A DNA stretch of 64,000 nt from Xenophilus sp. E41 (lineage in GTDB: Bacteria; Pseudomonadota; Gammaproteobacteria; Burkholderiales; Burkholderiaceae_C). The translations under genes and the position numbers were made by a program. Location of the stretch: assembly GCF_003671765.1 (NCBI RefSeq), contig NZ_QPIB01000043.1, positions 248,001 to 312,000 of the forward strand, read 5' to 3'. A model generated the notes under the pieces. That model made no database searches and had not been told where the DNA came from. It was given only the letters and a program-made list of their open reading frames with translations. Shown here piece by piece: positions 26,832-36,149 of this stretch (positions within the stretch are counted from its first letter, which is position 1; every line of letters begins with the position of its first letter).

Positions 26832-28277
26832 CTAGACGGCGCACTGCCAGCCCGGCAGCGTGGGGAGTTCGGGATGGTGGAGGTACAGGCGCCCCGCGTA
26901 GAGGAAGGCCTGCGTCGTCCAGGGGCGGCTCAGGCGCGCCGCGAAAAAGGGCGCGGTGGCTTCGACACCGGCCAGTTCGAAGGTCGTCAGGTAGCTTTCC
27001 TTCGTGCCGAAGCCGCTGCTCACGCGGCGCGGATCCTCCAGGCGCGCGCGCAGCGTCGCGGAGGTGGTGGTCGAGGCCAGCAGGCTCGTGCCGCGGTCCC
27101 TGGCCGCGCTCCCGTCGTCGTCGTCGCCGTTGTCGTCGCCGGCCGGCTCCAGCAAGACCAGACCGGCCGTACCCAGCTGCACCGACACGACCCGCCCGCC
27201 CTGCGCGTCGCGCAGGAAGCAGGGCTGCCAGAGATGGCCGGCGGCCAGGCCCGGGCTGCCCAGGTCGAAGCGCGGCGAGACGCCTGCCGGCCAGGGGAGG
27301 AAAGACACCGCCTCGGCCGGCCCGGCCGGCTCGGCCCGCACCAGCAGCTGGCCGCGCGAGCCCATCCAGACGATGTGCTGCGGGTCGGCCACCGGCCGCA
27401 GCCAGCGGTGGGCCGCCGGGTCCAGGCCGCTCACCGGCATCCGCTCCAGGGACAGGTCATCGGGCCGGACGGCCTGCACGAACACCACCCCGTCGCGATC
27501 GATCATCGGCACGTGCAACCGTCCGCGCCACAGCACCGGCGCGCCGACGCAGGCCGACCCCAGGATGTGCACGTCGCAGCGCCCGGCCAGGAGGTTGATG
27601 CCGAGCACGGCCAGCCCGTCGTCGCTGGGCAGGAAGAGCTGCAGCGTGCCCTCGTGCTCCAGCGCCGCGAGGGACCAGGCATCCTCGCCCAGCGAACTGG
27701 GGCCCAGCCGGGCGTCGCCGAGCGGTGTCAACTCGGCCCAGCGGCGGGAGTGGGGCAGCCATTGGCGCAGCACCCCGCGCGCGACCTCCAGCGCGACCAG
27801 GCGCGATTCGCAGGCCGAGAACGCCGCGACGATGAAGTGGCACGGGCCTTCGCAGGGCAGGGGAAGTTCGTCGTCGGGGTCGGCGTCGGGCGTGAGGCCG
27901 CCGCGCAGCGACAGCCGCGCGGAAGTGAGGCGCAGGCCCTGCAGCCGCTGCGCGCCGCCGCGTTCGCCCCCGAAGGGCGGCAACCAGACGTCGGAGCCCA
28001 GGTGCGGTGCAGCTGCGAGCGGGTGCCCGGTGGCGGGCGAATAGCGGAACTCGCCGGGGAAGAGCGCCAGCGGTCGGCCGACGCAGTCCGCCGGGTCATG
28101 GCTGAGCCGTGCGCCGACCAGGCCGGCCCAGTCCAGCGGATGGACCGCGGCACTCGCCGTGCCGAGTTGGCGATAGCCCAGCAATTCGAACACGCCCGTG
28201 GCCGGATCGCGCGCCCAGAGCTGATCCCCCAAGTCCCAGGACTCGTTCTCCCGCTCCGACAGCATCGTCGTGGCCAT
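26832..28277 (-). CDS. Uncharacterised 481-aa protein, possibly beta-propeller-like
   Basis: I do not recognise this family. The 481-aa protein has no signal peptide or membrane helix. It shows repeated beta-strand-turn patterns with W/G-rich units (LGSDVWLPPFGG, GAPVLWRGRLHVPMI, QHIVWMGSRGQLLV, TQAFLYAGRLYLHHP), suggesting a propeller or WD-like fold in the cytosol. An acidic run GDDNGDDDDG near residue 390 may be a surface loop. It heads the operon with the zinc-ribbon and TAXI genes and follows the MarR gene at 28366 by 88 bp. Confidence 0.65.
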   Translation of the reverse strand: MATTMLSERENESWDLGDQLWARDPATGVFELLGYRQLGTASAAVHPLDWAGLVGARLSHDPADCVGRPLALFPGEFRYSPATGHPLAAAPHLGSDVWLPPFGGERGGAQRLQGLRLTSARLSLRGGLTPDADPDDELPLPCEGPCHFIVAAFSACESRLVALEVARGVLRQWLPHSRRWAELTPLGDARLGPSSLGEDAWSLAALEHEGTLQLFLPSDDGLAVLGINLLAGRCDVHILGSACVGAPVLWRGRLHVPMIDRDGVVFVQAVRPDDLSLERMPVSGLDPAAHRWLRPVADPQHIVWMGSRGQLLVRAEPAGPAEAVSFLPWPAGVSPRFDLGSPGLAAGHLWQPCFLRDAQGGRVVSVQLGTAGLVLLEPAGDDNGDDDDGSAARDRGTSLLASTTTSATLRARLEDPRRVSSGFGTKESYLTTFELAGVEATAPFFAARLSRPWTTQAFLYAGRLYLHHPELPTLPGWQCAV

Positions 28278-28365
28278 TGGGCCAGTCTAATACGTTCGTT
28301 TTCATTCCGGGTGCATAAAAAGGGCGAGGCACCCGTCCCGTTGCGTCGCCGGCACGCGGCGAACG

Positions 28366-28854
28366 CTACAGGTAGATCTTCTGCAGCAGGCGGATCAGCG
28401 TCTCCCGCTCGCGGGCCGAAAGCTTGCTGCTGGCCTCCGCCTCGAGCTCGATCACGGCGCGTTCGGCTTCCTTGACCAGCGCTTCGCCGGCGGGCGTGAG
28501 GTGCAGGCCCACCGCGCGGCCGTCGAAGGGGTGCGGCTTGCGCTCGATCAGGCCGCGGCGGTCCATCGCGGCGACGATGTTGACGAAATTGGGCGGCAGG
28601 ATGTCGAGCTTGGCGCACAGCTGGCGCGAGGTGGCGCCGGGGTTGTGGGCCAGCAGCGACAGCACCGAGAAATCGACCGGCTTGAGCCCGTAGGCCGCCA
28701 TGCGTTCGGCGAACACGGCACCGATGACCAGGAACGCGCGCCGGGTGTTGTAGCCGACCAGGCTTTCGAGCACGTGGCTGTCGAGGCGGTCGTTGCCGGA
28801 ATCGGCGGAGGCGGGCTTGGCGCGGCTGCGCAGGCGAGAGGTCGTCGAGGCCAT
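28366..28854 (-). CDS. MarR-family transcriptional regulator
   Basis: Winged-helix regulator of 162 aa. The body shows FSVLSLLAHNPGATSRQL, then the recognition region LCAKLDILPPNFVNIVAAMDRRGLIERKP and the wing HPFDGRAVGLHLTPAG. ATG 28854 is preferred; an upstream TTG would add three residues. It is the last gene of the ferulate-type operon, 61 bp after the acyl-CoA dehydrogenase. MarR proteins such as FerR/CouR sense hydroxycinnamoyl-CoA, which suits this context (inference). The dyad at 36960 in the divergent promoter could be its target. Confidence 0.88.
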   Translation of the reverse strand: MASTTSRLRSRAKPASADSGNDRLDSHVLESLVGYNTRRAFLVIGAVFAERMAAYGLKPVDFSVLSLLAHNPGATSRQLCAKLDILPPNFVNIVAAMDRRGLIERKPHPFDGRAVGLHLTPAGEALVKEAERAVIELEAEASSKLSARERETLIRLLQKIYL

Positions 28855-28915
28855 TGGCGCCAAGCCTACCCCAGCGCGGCACAGCCGGGCGCAGGGAACA
28901 TCCCTGTCGGCCGGA

Positions 28916-30625
28916 TCATGCCGCCACGGGGGCGATGACCGCCTCGCAGGCCTTCTTGACGATGCCTGCGCGCATTTCGAACTCGGGCAGCACCCAGCGG
29001 CGGAAGGCCGCCGCGCTGGCGGCCTGCGCGGCGGTGGCGCCGGGCGCGGCCTCGATGCGGCACCAGGCCCAGGCGAGCATCGCCAGCATCACGATGCGCA
29101 GGTAATCGTCGGCCACCTCGTAGGGCAGGCGCGGCGCGGCCTGTGCGGCCATCGCGAGCTGCGTGGTGAGGTAGCGCAGTTGGGCGAAGCGGCGCTGCGC
29201 GTCGGCATCGCTGTCGCGCGAGGCGTCCAGCTCGTCGCGCAGCGCGAGCAGCGTGCGGGCGAAGCCGGCGCCCGCATCGGGCAGCACCTTGCGCACCAGC
29301 AGGTCGATGGCCTGGATCTCGTTGGTGCCCTCGTAGATCATGGTGACGCGCGCATCGCGCACGACCTGCTCGATGCCCCACTCGCGCACGTAGCCGTGGC
29401 CGCCGAAGACCTGCAGGCAGGCGCTCGCGCCCTCGAAGGCCTGCTGCGTGCACGCGGCCTTGAGGACCGGCGTGACATAGCTGCACCACTGCTGCGCGGC
29501 CGCGCGCGCCTTGGCATCGGAATGGTGGCGCGCCAAGTCGAGCTGCAGCCCGGTGCGGTAGGCGATGAGGCGCGCCCCATCGATCCAGGCGCGCTGGGTG
29601 TCGAGGATGCGGGCGATGGCGGGGTGTTCGGCGATGAGGCTGGCCTCGGTGCCGACCGCACCTGGCGCCTTCATTTGTCGACGCTCGTCGGCGTACGCGC
29701 GTGCCTTCTGCCACGCGGCATCGAGCAGCCCGATGCCCTGCAGCGCCACATGCAGCCGGGCCGAGTTCATCATCACGAACATGGCCGCCAGGCCCTGGCC
29801 GGGCTCGCCCACCAGCCAGCCGGTCGCGCCGTCGAAGCGCATCACGCAGGTGGGGCTGCCGTGCAGGCCCATCTTCTCCTCGATGCGTTCGCAGTGGACG
29901 GCGTTGCGCGTGCCGTCGTCCAGCACCTTGGGCGCCAGCACCAGCGACAGGCCCTTGGGCCCGGGCGGAGCATCGGGCAGGCGGCACAGCACCAGGTGCA
30001 CGATGTTGTCGGTGAGGTCGTGCTCGCCGCCGGAGATGAAGATCTTGCTGCCGTCGAGGCGCACGCTGCCATCCGCCTGTGGCACGGCCTTGGTGCGCAC
30101 GCGGCCCAGGTCGCTGCCCGCATGCGCCTCGGTCAGGCACATGGTGGCCAGCCATTCGCCGCTGGCGATCTTCGGCAGGTAGCGGGCCTTCAGCGCGTCG
30201 CTGCCGTGGTGGCGCAGGCATTCGTAGGCGCCGTGCAGCAGCCCGGGCGCCATGGTGAAGCCGTGGTTGGCGGCGGCCAGCCATTCGTAGAGCACCGCCT
30301 CGAGCACGGCCGGCAGGCCCTGGCCGCCGTCTTCGGACGCGGCCGAGAGGGCGGGCCAGCCGGCCTGCCAGAAGGCACGGTACGCGTCGGCGAAGCCGTG
30401 CGGGGTGGCGACGCGGCCGGCCTCGAAGCGGCAGCCGGTCTCGTCGCCCGTGCGGTTCAGCGGCGCGATCACCTCGGCGACGAACTTGCCCGCTTCCTCC
30501 AGCACCTGGGCCTGCAACTCGGCATCGGCCTCGGCGAAGGGCGGCAGCGCCTGCAACTGCGCCGGCGCACCGAGCACGCCGTGGAGCAGGGACAGGATGT
30601 CGTCGGGGCGGGGCTGGTAGTCCAT
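28916..30625 (-). CDS. Acyl-CoA dehydrogenase, large DmdC-like type
   Basis: FAD-dependent acyl-CoA dehydrogenase of 569 aa, in the ~590-aa class that includes DmdC, with an extra C-terminal domain. Visible are PHGFADAYRAFWQAGWPAL, the FAD/substrate loop MCLTEAHAGSDLGRVRT, DGSKIFISGGEHD, EEKMGLHGSPTCVM and the catalytic-base region IYEGTNEIQAIDLL. It presumably oxidises an aryl- or acyl-CoA made by the operon's CoA ligase (inference). The 70-bp gap to the upstream esterase gene is occupied by a family A repeat. Confidence 0.92.
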   Translation of the reverse strand: MDYQPRPDDILSLLHGVLGAPAQLQALPPFAEADAELQAQVLEEAGKFVAEVIAPLNRTGDETGCRFEAGRVATPHGFADAYRAFWQAGWPALSAASEDGGQGLPAVLEAVLYEWLAAANHGFTMAPGLLHGAYECLRHHGSDALKARYLPKIASGEWLATMCLTEAHAGSDLGRVRTKAVPQADGSVRLDGSKIFISGGEHDLTDNIVHLVLCRLPDAPPGPKGLSLVLAPKVLDDGTRNAVHCERIEEKMGLHGSPTCVMRFDGATGWLVGEPGQGLAAMFVMMNSARLHVALQGIGLLDAAWQKARAYADERRQMKAPGAVGTEASLIAEHPAIARILDTQRAWIDGARLIAYRTGLQLDLARHHSDAKARAAAQQWCSYVTPVLKAACTQQAFEGASACLQVFGGHGYVREWGIEQVVRDARVTMIYEGTNEIQAIDLLVRKVLPDAGAGFARTLLALRDELDASRDSDADAQRRFAQLRYLTTQLAMAAQAAPRLPYEVADDYLRIVMLAMLAWAWCRIEAAPGATAAQAASAAAFRRWVLPEFEMRAGIVKKACEAVIAPVAA

Positions 30626-30630
30626 GGAAT

Positions 30631-30696
30631 GCTACTGATTTGATAGCTGCCCGCGCCCGTATGACGGGCGCTGCAGGCCGATTCGGCTCGAATAAC
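30631..30696 (+). repeat. Family A ~60-bp repeat, copy 2
   Basis: Head GCTACTGATTTGATAGCTG, centre with a GCGCCCGT/ACGGGCGC inverted pair, tail CTGCAGGCCGATTCGGCTCGAA. It occupies nearly all of the spacer between acyl-CoA dehydrogenase and esterase genes. The TAG stop codon of the esterase gene sits at its far edge (30696-30698). Confidence 0.8.
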
Positions 30697-32408
30697 TAGG
30701 GCGTTGTGCAGGCAAAGCTCTCGGCCCGCTCGACGTCGCCACCGCGCCAGCGTGCCACCTGCGGGAAGGGGCACAGCGGCCGGCTGCGTTGCGGCGACCA
30801 GCTGGCCGGCACCTCGGGGTTGGGCACCGGCGTGCCGGCGCCGCGCGCGCGGGCCGTCACGGCGACAGGCGCCTGTCCTTGCTCGACCCAGGCGACCAGC
30901 GGCGAGAGCAGGTCGAACTGGTCCGTGGCCGGGCCGCCGCGGCAGTGGTTCATGGCGGGCACCGGGTAGTAGCGCGCGAAGCCTGCGGCCTGGCCGCGCT
31001 GTGTGGCGTCCAGCTCGCTCCACCAGCGCGCCGTGTCCGAGGCCGAGAACACGCCGTCGCCGGTGCCGTGGTAGACGATCATCTTGGCGCCGCGGTTGCG
31101 CAGCGCCGACAGGTCGCCGGCCGGCGGCCGCATGAAGTCGAGCGCCGAGGTTCGGTAGGTGCCGTCGGTGGCGGCGATGCGCGGCGCGTCGCGGTCCATG
31201 TCGAAGCCGAGTGCGAAGGGCAGCCCCTGCGCCCGGTCGGCCAAGGGCGGCGTGCTGAAGATGAAGGCCACCGCGGCCGCGTCACGTGTGCCGGGCGAGG
31301 CGAACTTCCAGTCGCGCCAGTCAGCGCCCGAGAGTCCCGGGTCGAAGGGGAAGGCGCTGTACAGCGCCTGGCCGCGGCTGTCGCGCGCACCGGCGAACAC
31401 GCGCGCGAGCGTGTCCTTCTGGGCCGGGGTGAGGCACTGGCCGTTGCGTTCGCCGCTGCAGGCCGGCACGTCGCGCGCGATGTCGAACTGCTTCTGGCAG
31501 GCCTGCACGTCGCCGACGATGCCGTCGGCCACGCCGTCGAGTGCATCGCAGCGCGCACGGATGCGCTCGGCCACGAGCGCGAGTTCCTGCGGCGTGAAGG
31601 CGCTCTGCAGGTCGGGTTGCCCTGCCGGCGTGCGGCCCGTCGCGATCTTCGCGTACTGCTGCGCACCCCACAGCTGCGCCACGGCGGCGCGCGGCAGCTG
31701 GAAGCCGGGGTTGCCGGCCAGCACGCCGTCGTACTCGCCCGGCAGCCGTGCGGCAGCGACCATGGCGTGGCGTCCGCCGTTGGAGCAGCCGGCGATGTAC
31801 GAACGGTCCGGGCCGCGCCCGTAGGCCGAGGCGATGAGCTGCTTGGCCACCGGCGTGAGCTGCGCGACGGCGTTGTAGCCGTAGTCCAGTCGCGCCTGCG
31901 GGTCGAGGCCGAAGCGCGGGTTCTGCGCGCCGCTGTGGCCGGCGTCGGAGCTCACCACGGCAAAGCCCTGCTGCAGGGCGGTGTGCGTCGGCCCGCCGCC
32001 ACCGATCTGCCCCATGGCCGGCACCACGGCACCGTCGAGCCCGCCGTTGACCTGGTGCAGGAAGCGGCCGTTCCAGGCCTCGGGCAGGCGCAGCTCGAAG
32101 CCGATCGCGTAGCGCTGGCCGTCGACCGGGCTGGTGCGCTCGTTGAGCTCGCCCTGGACCAGGCAGTGGCCCGGCACCGCGACCGCGGCACCGCCGGCCT
32201 GCACCGTGCCCGCCGCCACGGGCTCGACGCGCGTCAGCCGCGTGCCGGCGGGCAAGGCGCCGCGCGCGAGGTCGGCGCAATGCTGCAGCGTGCCCGGCTG
32301 GGCCGCAGCCAGGCGCGGCAGGCTCGCCCCGGCATCGGGACGGCCGCCGCAGGCGGCCAACGCCAGGGCAGCCCCGGCCGCCAGGGTGGTGCGGAGCGCG
32401 GCGCCCAT
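30696..32408 (-). CDS. Tannase/feruloyl esterase family lipoprotein
   Basis: Secreted alpha/beta-hydrolase of 570 aa. A lipobox (LALAACGG) ends the signal peptide, so it should be an outer-membrane or periplasmic lipoprotein. The CS-D-HC motif of tannase/feruloyl esterases is present: catalytic Ser in AGCSNGGRHA, Asp in VYHGTGDGVFS and His in PAMNHCRGG, with paired Cys. It would release hydroxycinnamic acids from esters outside the cytoplasm. It begins 5 bp after the Bug-type receptor gene, inside an operon with feruloyl-CoA synthase, which supports a feruloyl-ester substrate. Confidence 0.92.
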   Translation of the reverse strand: MGAALRTTLAAGAALALAACGGRPDAGASLPRLAAAQPGTLQHCADLARGALPAGTRLTRVEPVAAGTVQAGGAAVAVPGHCLVQGELNERTSPVDGQRYAIGFELRLPEAWNGRFLHQVNGGLDGAVVPAMGQIGGGGPTHTALQQGFAVVSSDAGHSGAQNPRFGLDPQARLDYGYNAVAQLTPVAKQLIASAYGRGPDRSYIAGCSNGGRHAMVAAARLPGEYDGVLAGNPGFQLPRAAVAQLWGAQQYAKIATGRTPAGQPDLQSAFTPQELALVAERIRARCDALDGVADGIVGDVQACQKQFDIARDVPACSGERNGQCLTPAQKDTLARVFAGARDSRGQALYSAFPFDPGLSGADWRDWKFASPGTRDAAAVAFIFSTPPLADRAQGLPFALGFDMDRDAPRIAATDGTYRTSALDFMRPPAGDLSALRNRGAKMIVYHGTGDGVFSASDTARWWSELDATQRGQAAGFARYYPVPAMNHCRGGPATDQFDLLSPLVAWVEQGQAPVAVTARARGAGTPVPNPEVPASWSPQRSRPLCPFPQVARWRGGDVERAESFACTTP

Positions 32409-32413
32409 GGCGG

Positions 32414-33400
32414 TCAGGACTCTGCAGTGAAGCCGATCTGCTTGACCAGGGGTCCCCAGCGGTCGTACTCGGCCTTCTGGTCGGCCGCCATCTCCTGCGC
32501 CGTGCTGCCGTGGGCCACCAGGCCCACCAGCGCCAGCGAATCGATGACCGATTTGTCCTTGAGCGCCGCGGTGATCGCCGCGTTGGCCGAGGCGATGGTG
32601 GCGGCGGGCGTTTTGGCCGGCGCGTAGAAGCCGAACCATTCCTCCGAGGTCACGTCGGGATAGCCCAACTCGGTGAAGGTCGGCACGTCGGGCAGGTAGG
32701 GCGAGCGCTTCTTGCCCGAGGTGGCGAGCACGCGAACGCGGCCGTTCTTCATGTACTGCAGGTAGTCGCCGCTGGGGTTCATGGCCGCGGCGATCTGGCC
32801 GCCCACCAGGTCGGTGATGCTGGGCACCGTGCCGCGGTAGGGCACGTGCTTGAGTTCGACGCCCGAGCGCAGGCCCAGCAGCGCGCCCAGCAGGTGCGGC
32901 ATCGAGCCGGCACCGGGCGAGCCGTAGCTGGCCTGGCCCGGGTTGGCCTTGGCCCAGGCGAGGAAGTCCTTCAGCGTCTTCACTTCGGCCGGCACCGCCG
33001 GGCCCACGGCCAGGCCGTGGAACATGATGGCGCCGATGGAGACCTGCGTGACGTCCTCGGGTTTGTAGGCGAGCTTGGGGTAGATGTACGGGTACACCGA
33101 GAGGGCCGACACCGGCGCCAGCGTGAGCACCGAGCCGTCGGCGGGCGAGTTCTTCAGCGTCTCGACCGCGATGCGGCCGCCGGCGCCGGGCTTGTTCTCG
33201 ACGAAGGCGCCCTTGGCGTAGGGCGTGCCGGCGATCTTCTCGGCCACGCGGCGCGCCACGCTGTCGCCGGCGCTGCCGGCCGGAAAGCCGTACATGATCT
33301 TGACCTGCTCGATGGCCTGCGCGAAGGCGCTCAGGGGCGCAAGGGCACCCAGTGCGGCGGCGCCGCCGAGCGTGTGGAGGAACTGACGACGGTGTTGCAT
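32414..33400 (-). CDS. Bug/TctC-type tricarboxylate transporter receptor
   Basis: Periplasmic binding protein of 328 aa. The signal has a twin-arginine look (HRRQFLHTLGG) ending near SAFAQA. TctC/Bug landmarks are IMYGFPAGSAGDSVARRVAEK, VENKPGAGGRIAVETL, YGSPGAGSMPHLLG, HVPYRGTVPSITDLVGGQI and YLPDVPTFTELGYPD. No TctAB lies beside it. It sits between the SDR and esterase genes in the ferulate-type operon, so an aromatic acid ligand is plausible. AAGGAGACC precedes the ATG. Confidence 0.92.
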   Translation of the reverse strand: MQHRRQFLHTLGGAAALGALAPLSAFAQAIEQVKIMYGFPAGSAGDSVARRVAEKIAGTPYAKGAFVENKPGAGGRIAVETLKNSPADGSVLTLAPVSALSVYPYIYPKLAYKPEDVTQVSIGAIMFHGLAVGPAVPAEVKTLKDFLAWAKANPGQASYGSPGAGSMPHLLGALLGLRSGVELKHVPYRGTVPSITDLVGGQIAAAMNPSGDYLQYMKNGRVRVLATSGKKRSPYLPDVPTFTELGYPDVTSEEWFGFYAPAKTPAATIASANAAITAALKDKSVIDSLALVGLVAHGSTAQEMAADQKAEYDRWGPLVKQIGFTAES

Positions 33401-33429
33401 GGTGGTCTCCTTGGGAATCGGGTTGGGGG

Positions 33430-34194
33430 TCAGCGGGGGGCCATGCGCAGGGCGCCGTCCAGGCGGATGACTTCGCCGTTGAGGTGGCCGTTGGTCACGA
33501 TGTGGCAGGCCAGCTCGGCGAACTCCGAGGGCTTGCCCAGGCGCGGCGGGAAGGGGATCGACGCCGCCAGCGACTGCTGCACCGGCTCGGGCAGCTCCAG
33601 CAGGAGCGGCGTGGCGAAGATGCCGGGCGCCACCGTGCACACGCGGATGCCGTGCTGCGCCAGGTCGCGCGCCATCGGCAGCGTCATGCCCACCAGCCCG
33701 CCCTTGGACGCGCTGTAGGCCTGCTGGCCCACCTGCCCGTCGAAGGCCGCGACCGAGGCGGTGAACATCATCACGCCGCGCTCGCCGCCCTCGGTCGGTT
33801 CCAGCTTCGCGCAGCGCGCCGCGAACAGGCGGCTCATGTTGTAGGTGCCCAGCAGGTTGACGCGGATGACGCGCTCGAAATCCTCCAGCGGCGCCGCGCT
33901 GCCGTCCTTGCCGACGATGCGCTTGGCGCTGCCGATGCCGGCCACGTTCATCAGGATGCGCGCCGGGCCGTGCGCCGCTTCGGCACCGGCCAGCGCCGCT
34001 TCGACGCTGGCGGTGTCGGTGATGTCGCAGGCGAAGGCCGCGCCGCCGATGTCGGCCGCCACCTTCTTCGCCTGATCGATGTTGCGGTCGAGCACCGCCA
34101 CCTTCGCGCCCAGGCGCGCCAGTTCGCGTGCGGTGGCCTCGCCCAGGCCCGACGCGCCGCCGGTCACGAGTGCGCTTTGTCCTTCGATCTTCAT
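33430..34194 (-). CDS. SDR-family 3-hydroxyacyl-CoA dehydrogenase-like
   Basis: Short-chain dehydrogenase of 254 aa resembling type II 3-hydroxyacyl-CoA dehydrogenase (HSD17B10-like). The cofactor motif is TGGASGLG, followed by MNVAGIGSAKR, the catalytic Ser in TASVAAFDGQVGQ, YSASKGG and the closing IRLDGALRM. An Asp after the second strand (VLDRN) favours NAD(H). In the operon it would oxidise the 3-hydroxy intermediate formed by the crotonase, giving a beta-oxidative side-chain route (inference). Confidence 0.88.
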   Translation of the reverse strand: MKIEGQSALVTGGASGLGEATARELARLGAKVAVLDRNIDQAKKVAADIGGAAFACDITDTASVEAALAGAEAAHGPARILMNVAGIGSAKRIVGKDGSAAPLEDFERVIRVNLLGTYNMSRLFAARCAKLEPTEGGERGVMMFTASVAAFDGQVGQQAYSASKGGLVGMTLPMARDLAQHGIRVCTVAPGIFATPLLLELPEPVQQSLAASIPFPPRLGKPSEFAELACHIVTNGHLNGEVIRLDGALRMAPR

Positions 34195-34222
34195 GCTGCT
34201 TGTCTCCTCGGAATGGATGGAC

Positions 34223-36118
34223 TCATTGCCATTGCGGCTTGAGGGTGAAGGGCAGGGTGTCGCCGTGCAGGGCCTGGACCTCGGCGTCGCGGTGCTTGAG
34301 CACGGCGCGCTGGTTGATCGAGCCCTTGTCGGTCACCTCGCCCTTGTCGATCGACGGCGGCTGCGACACCAGCGCCGCGCGGGCGATGCGGTTGGCACTG
34401 CCGGTGGCGTCGCCGGCCAGGCGGTCGATCACCTTCTGGAAGTGCTCCTGCACCTCGGCGCTCTCGAGCACGTCCTTCAGCGGCGCGCCGGCCGGCAGGC
34501 GCGACAGCTCGCGCACCGCCTGCGTCGGGAAGATCAGCGCGCCGACTTCCTTGAGGTTCAGGCCGGTGAGCACCACGTCCTGGATGTAGGGCGCGCCGAA
34601 GGCGATCACCTTGGCGCGCAGCGGACCCACGCTGACGAAGGTGCCGGTGGCGAGCTTGAAGTCCTCGGCGATGCGGCCGTCGAAGCGCAGGCCCAGGTGG
34701 ATGTTCTCCGGGTCGATCCAGGTCACGGCGTCGCCGGTCTTGAAATAGCCTTCCTCGTCGAAGGCGTCGTGCGTGGCCTCGGGCATCCGCCAGTAGCCCG
34801 GCGTGACGTTCGGCCCGCGGTAGCGGATCTCGACCTTGCCGTCGGTGGGCACCAGCTTGACCTCCATGCCCGGCGTGGGCAGGCCCAGGTCGCCGGTCTG
34901 CACCTGGGGCCGCGTGATGTACAGGCCGAAGGGGCCGGACTCGGTCATGCCCAGGCCGGTGCCCATGACCAGGCGCTCGCCGATCTCGGCCTCCTGGATG
35001 CGGTGCAACTGGTCCCACACGGCCTGCGGCAGGGCCGCGCCGGCGTAGAAGAACATGCGGCAGCGCGACAGCAGCTTCTTGCGCAGCACCGGGTCTTCTT
35101 CCATCGCCTGTGCGACGTATTCGAAGCCGGTCGGCACGTTGAAGTACACGGTGGGCGCGATCTCGCGCAGGTTGCGCAGCGTCTCGGCGATGCCGGCCGG
35201 CGTGGGCTTGCCGTCGTCGATGTACAGCGTGCCGCCGTTGTCCAGCACGATGCCCACGTTGTGGTTGCCGCCGAAGGTGTGATTCCACGGCAGCCAGTCG
35301 ACCAGCACCGGCGGCTCCTCGCCCAGCGCGGGGATGGAGGCGCGCAGCTGGGCCTGGTTGGCGCACCACATGCGGTGCGTGTTGACGACCGCCTTCGGGT
35401 TCTTGGTCGACCCCGAGGTGAAGAGGAACTTGGTGATCGTGCCCGGGTGCGTGGCGTGCATCGCCGTCTCGACCGCGGCCGTCGGCTCGGCCGCCAGCAG
35501 CTCCGACAGCGGCGTCACGCGGCGGCCCTCGAGCGCGCCGCCGCCCAGCACCACCTCGGTGTCGGCCGGCACGGTGGCGGCGATGGCGGCCGCATAGCGC
35601 GTGTCGGCGGCAAACACCAGCCCCGGCGTGAGCGTGGCCATGACGTGGCGCAGCTTCTCGTAGTCCTTGCTCACCAGCGAGTAGGGCGGCGAGACGGGGC
35701 AGTGCGGGATGCCGACGTAGAGGCAGCCCAGCGCCAGCAGCGCGTGCTCGATGCCGTTCTCGCTCAGGATCGCGACCGGCCGCTCGGCCGAGAGCCCGCG
35801 GTCGAGCAGCGCCTGTCCGATGGCGCGCGCCTTGGCCAGCGCCTCGCGGTAGCTGACGCGCACCCAGTCGCCGGTGCTGCCGTCCGCATTGCGGGCGCGG
35901 CGGGCGATGAAAGTGCGCTCCGGTGCCATCGCGGCCCAGTACACCAGCCGGTCGGTCATGCGGTGGGCATGGGGGCCGAGCGGCGTCTCGGCCGCCAGGT
36001 ACTGCACGCCGCCTTCGCCCTCGCGCAGCACGCCGCGCGTCACGCCGAAGGCCAGGGGCCGGTATTTGGGCGCAGCCGCCTGCGTGCGGCCGGCGGCCGC
36101 CATCGTTGTCTCCGTCAT
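34223..36118 (-). CDS. fcs: Feruloyl-CoA synthase
   Basis: AMP-forming acyl-CoA ligase of 631 aa, the length of feruloyl-CoA synthases. The P-loop is FLFTSGSTKNPKAVVNTHRM (~232), with DWLPWNHTFGGNHN, MGTGLGMTESGP and the adenylate-binding YFKTGDAVTWID. The C-terminal lid has DFKLATGTFVSVGPLR in place of the common GGxKI, as in Fcs proteins. It activates ferulate, p-coumarate or caffeate to the CoA thioester using ATP. It sits 31 bp after the crotonase gene. Confidence 0.92.
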   Translation of the reverse strand: MTETTMAAAGRTQAAAPKYRPLAFGVTRGVLREGEGGVQYLAAETPLGPHAHRMTDRLVYWAAMAPERTFIARRARNADGSTGDWVRVSYREALAKARAIGQALLDRGLSAERPVAILSENGIEHALLALGCLYVGIPHCPVSPPYSLVSKDYEKLRHVMATLTPGLVFAADTRYAAAIAATVPADTEVVLGGGALEGRRVTPLSELLAAEPTAAVETAMHATHPGTITKFLFTSGSTKNPKAVVNTHRMWCANQAQLRASIPALGEEPPVLVDWLPWNHTFGGNHNVGIVLDNGGTLYIDDGKPTPAGIAETLRNLREIAPTVYFNVPTGFEYVAQAMEEDPVLRKKLLSRCRMFFYAGAALPQAVWDQLHRIQEAEIGERLVMGTGLGMTESGPFGLYITRPQVQTGDLGLPTPGMEVKLVPTDGKVEIRYRGPNVTPGYWRMPEATHDAFDEEGYFKTGDAVTWIDPENIHLGLRFDGRIAEDFKLATGTFVSVGPLRAKVIAFGAPYIQDVVLTGLNLKEVGALIFPTQAVRELSRLPAGAPLKDVLESAEVQEHFQKVIDRLAGDATGSANRIARAALVSQPPSIDKGEVTDKGSINQRAVLKHRDAEVQALHGDTLPFTLKPQWQ

Positions 36119-36149
36119 GTCGATCTCCGTCGAGTGTTGGGTGCGAGCC

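Noticed and set aside
30626-30695. tRNA-like cloverleaf in the esterase/dehydrogenase spacer
   Set aside because: The stems seen belong to the family A repeat; there is no CCA-proximal acceptor stem or TTCGA arm in the correct place.
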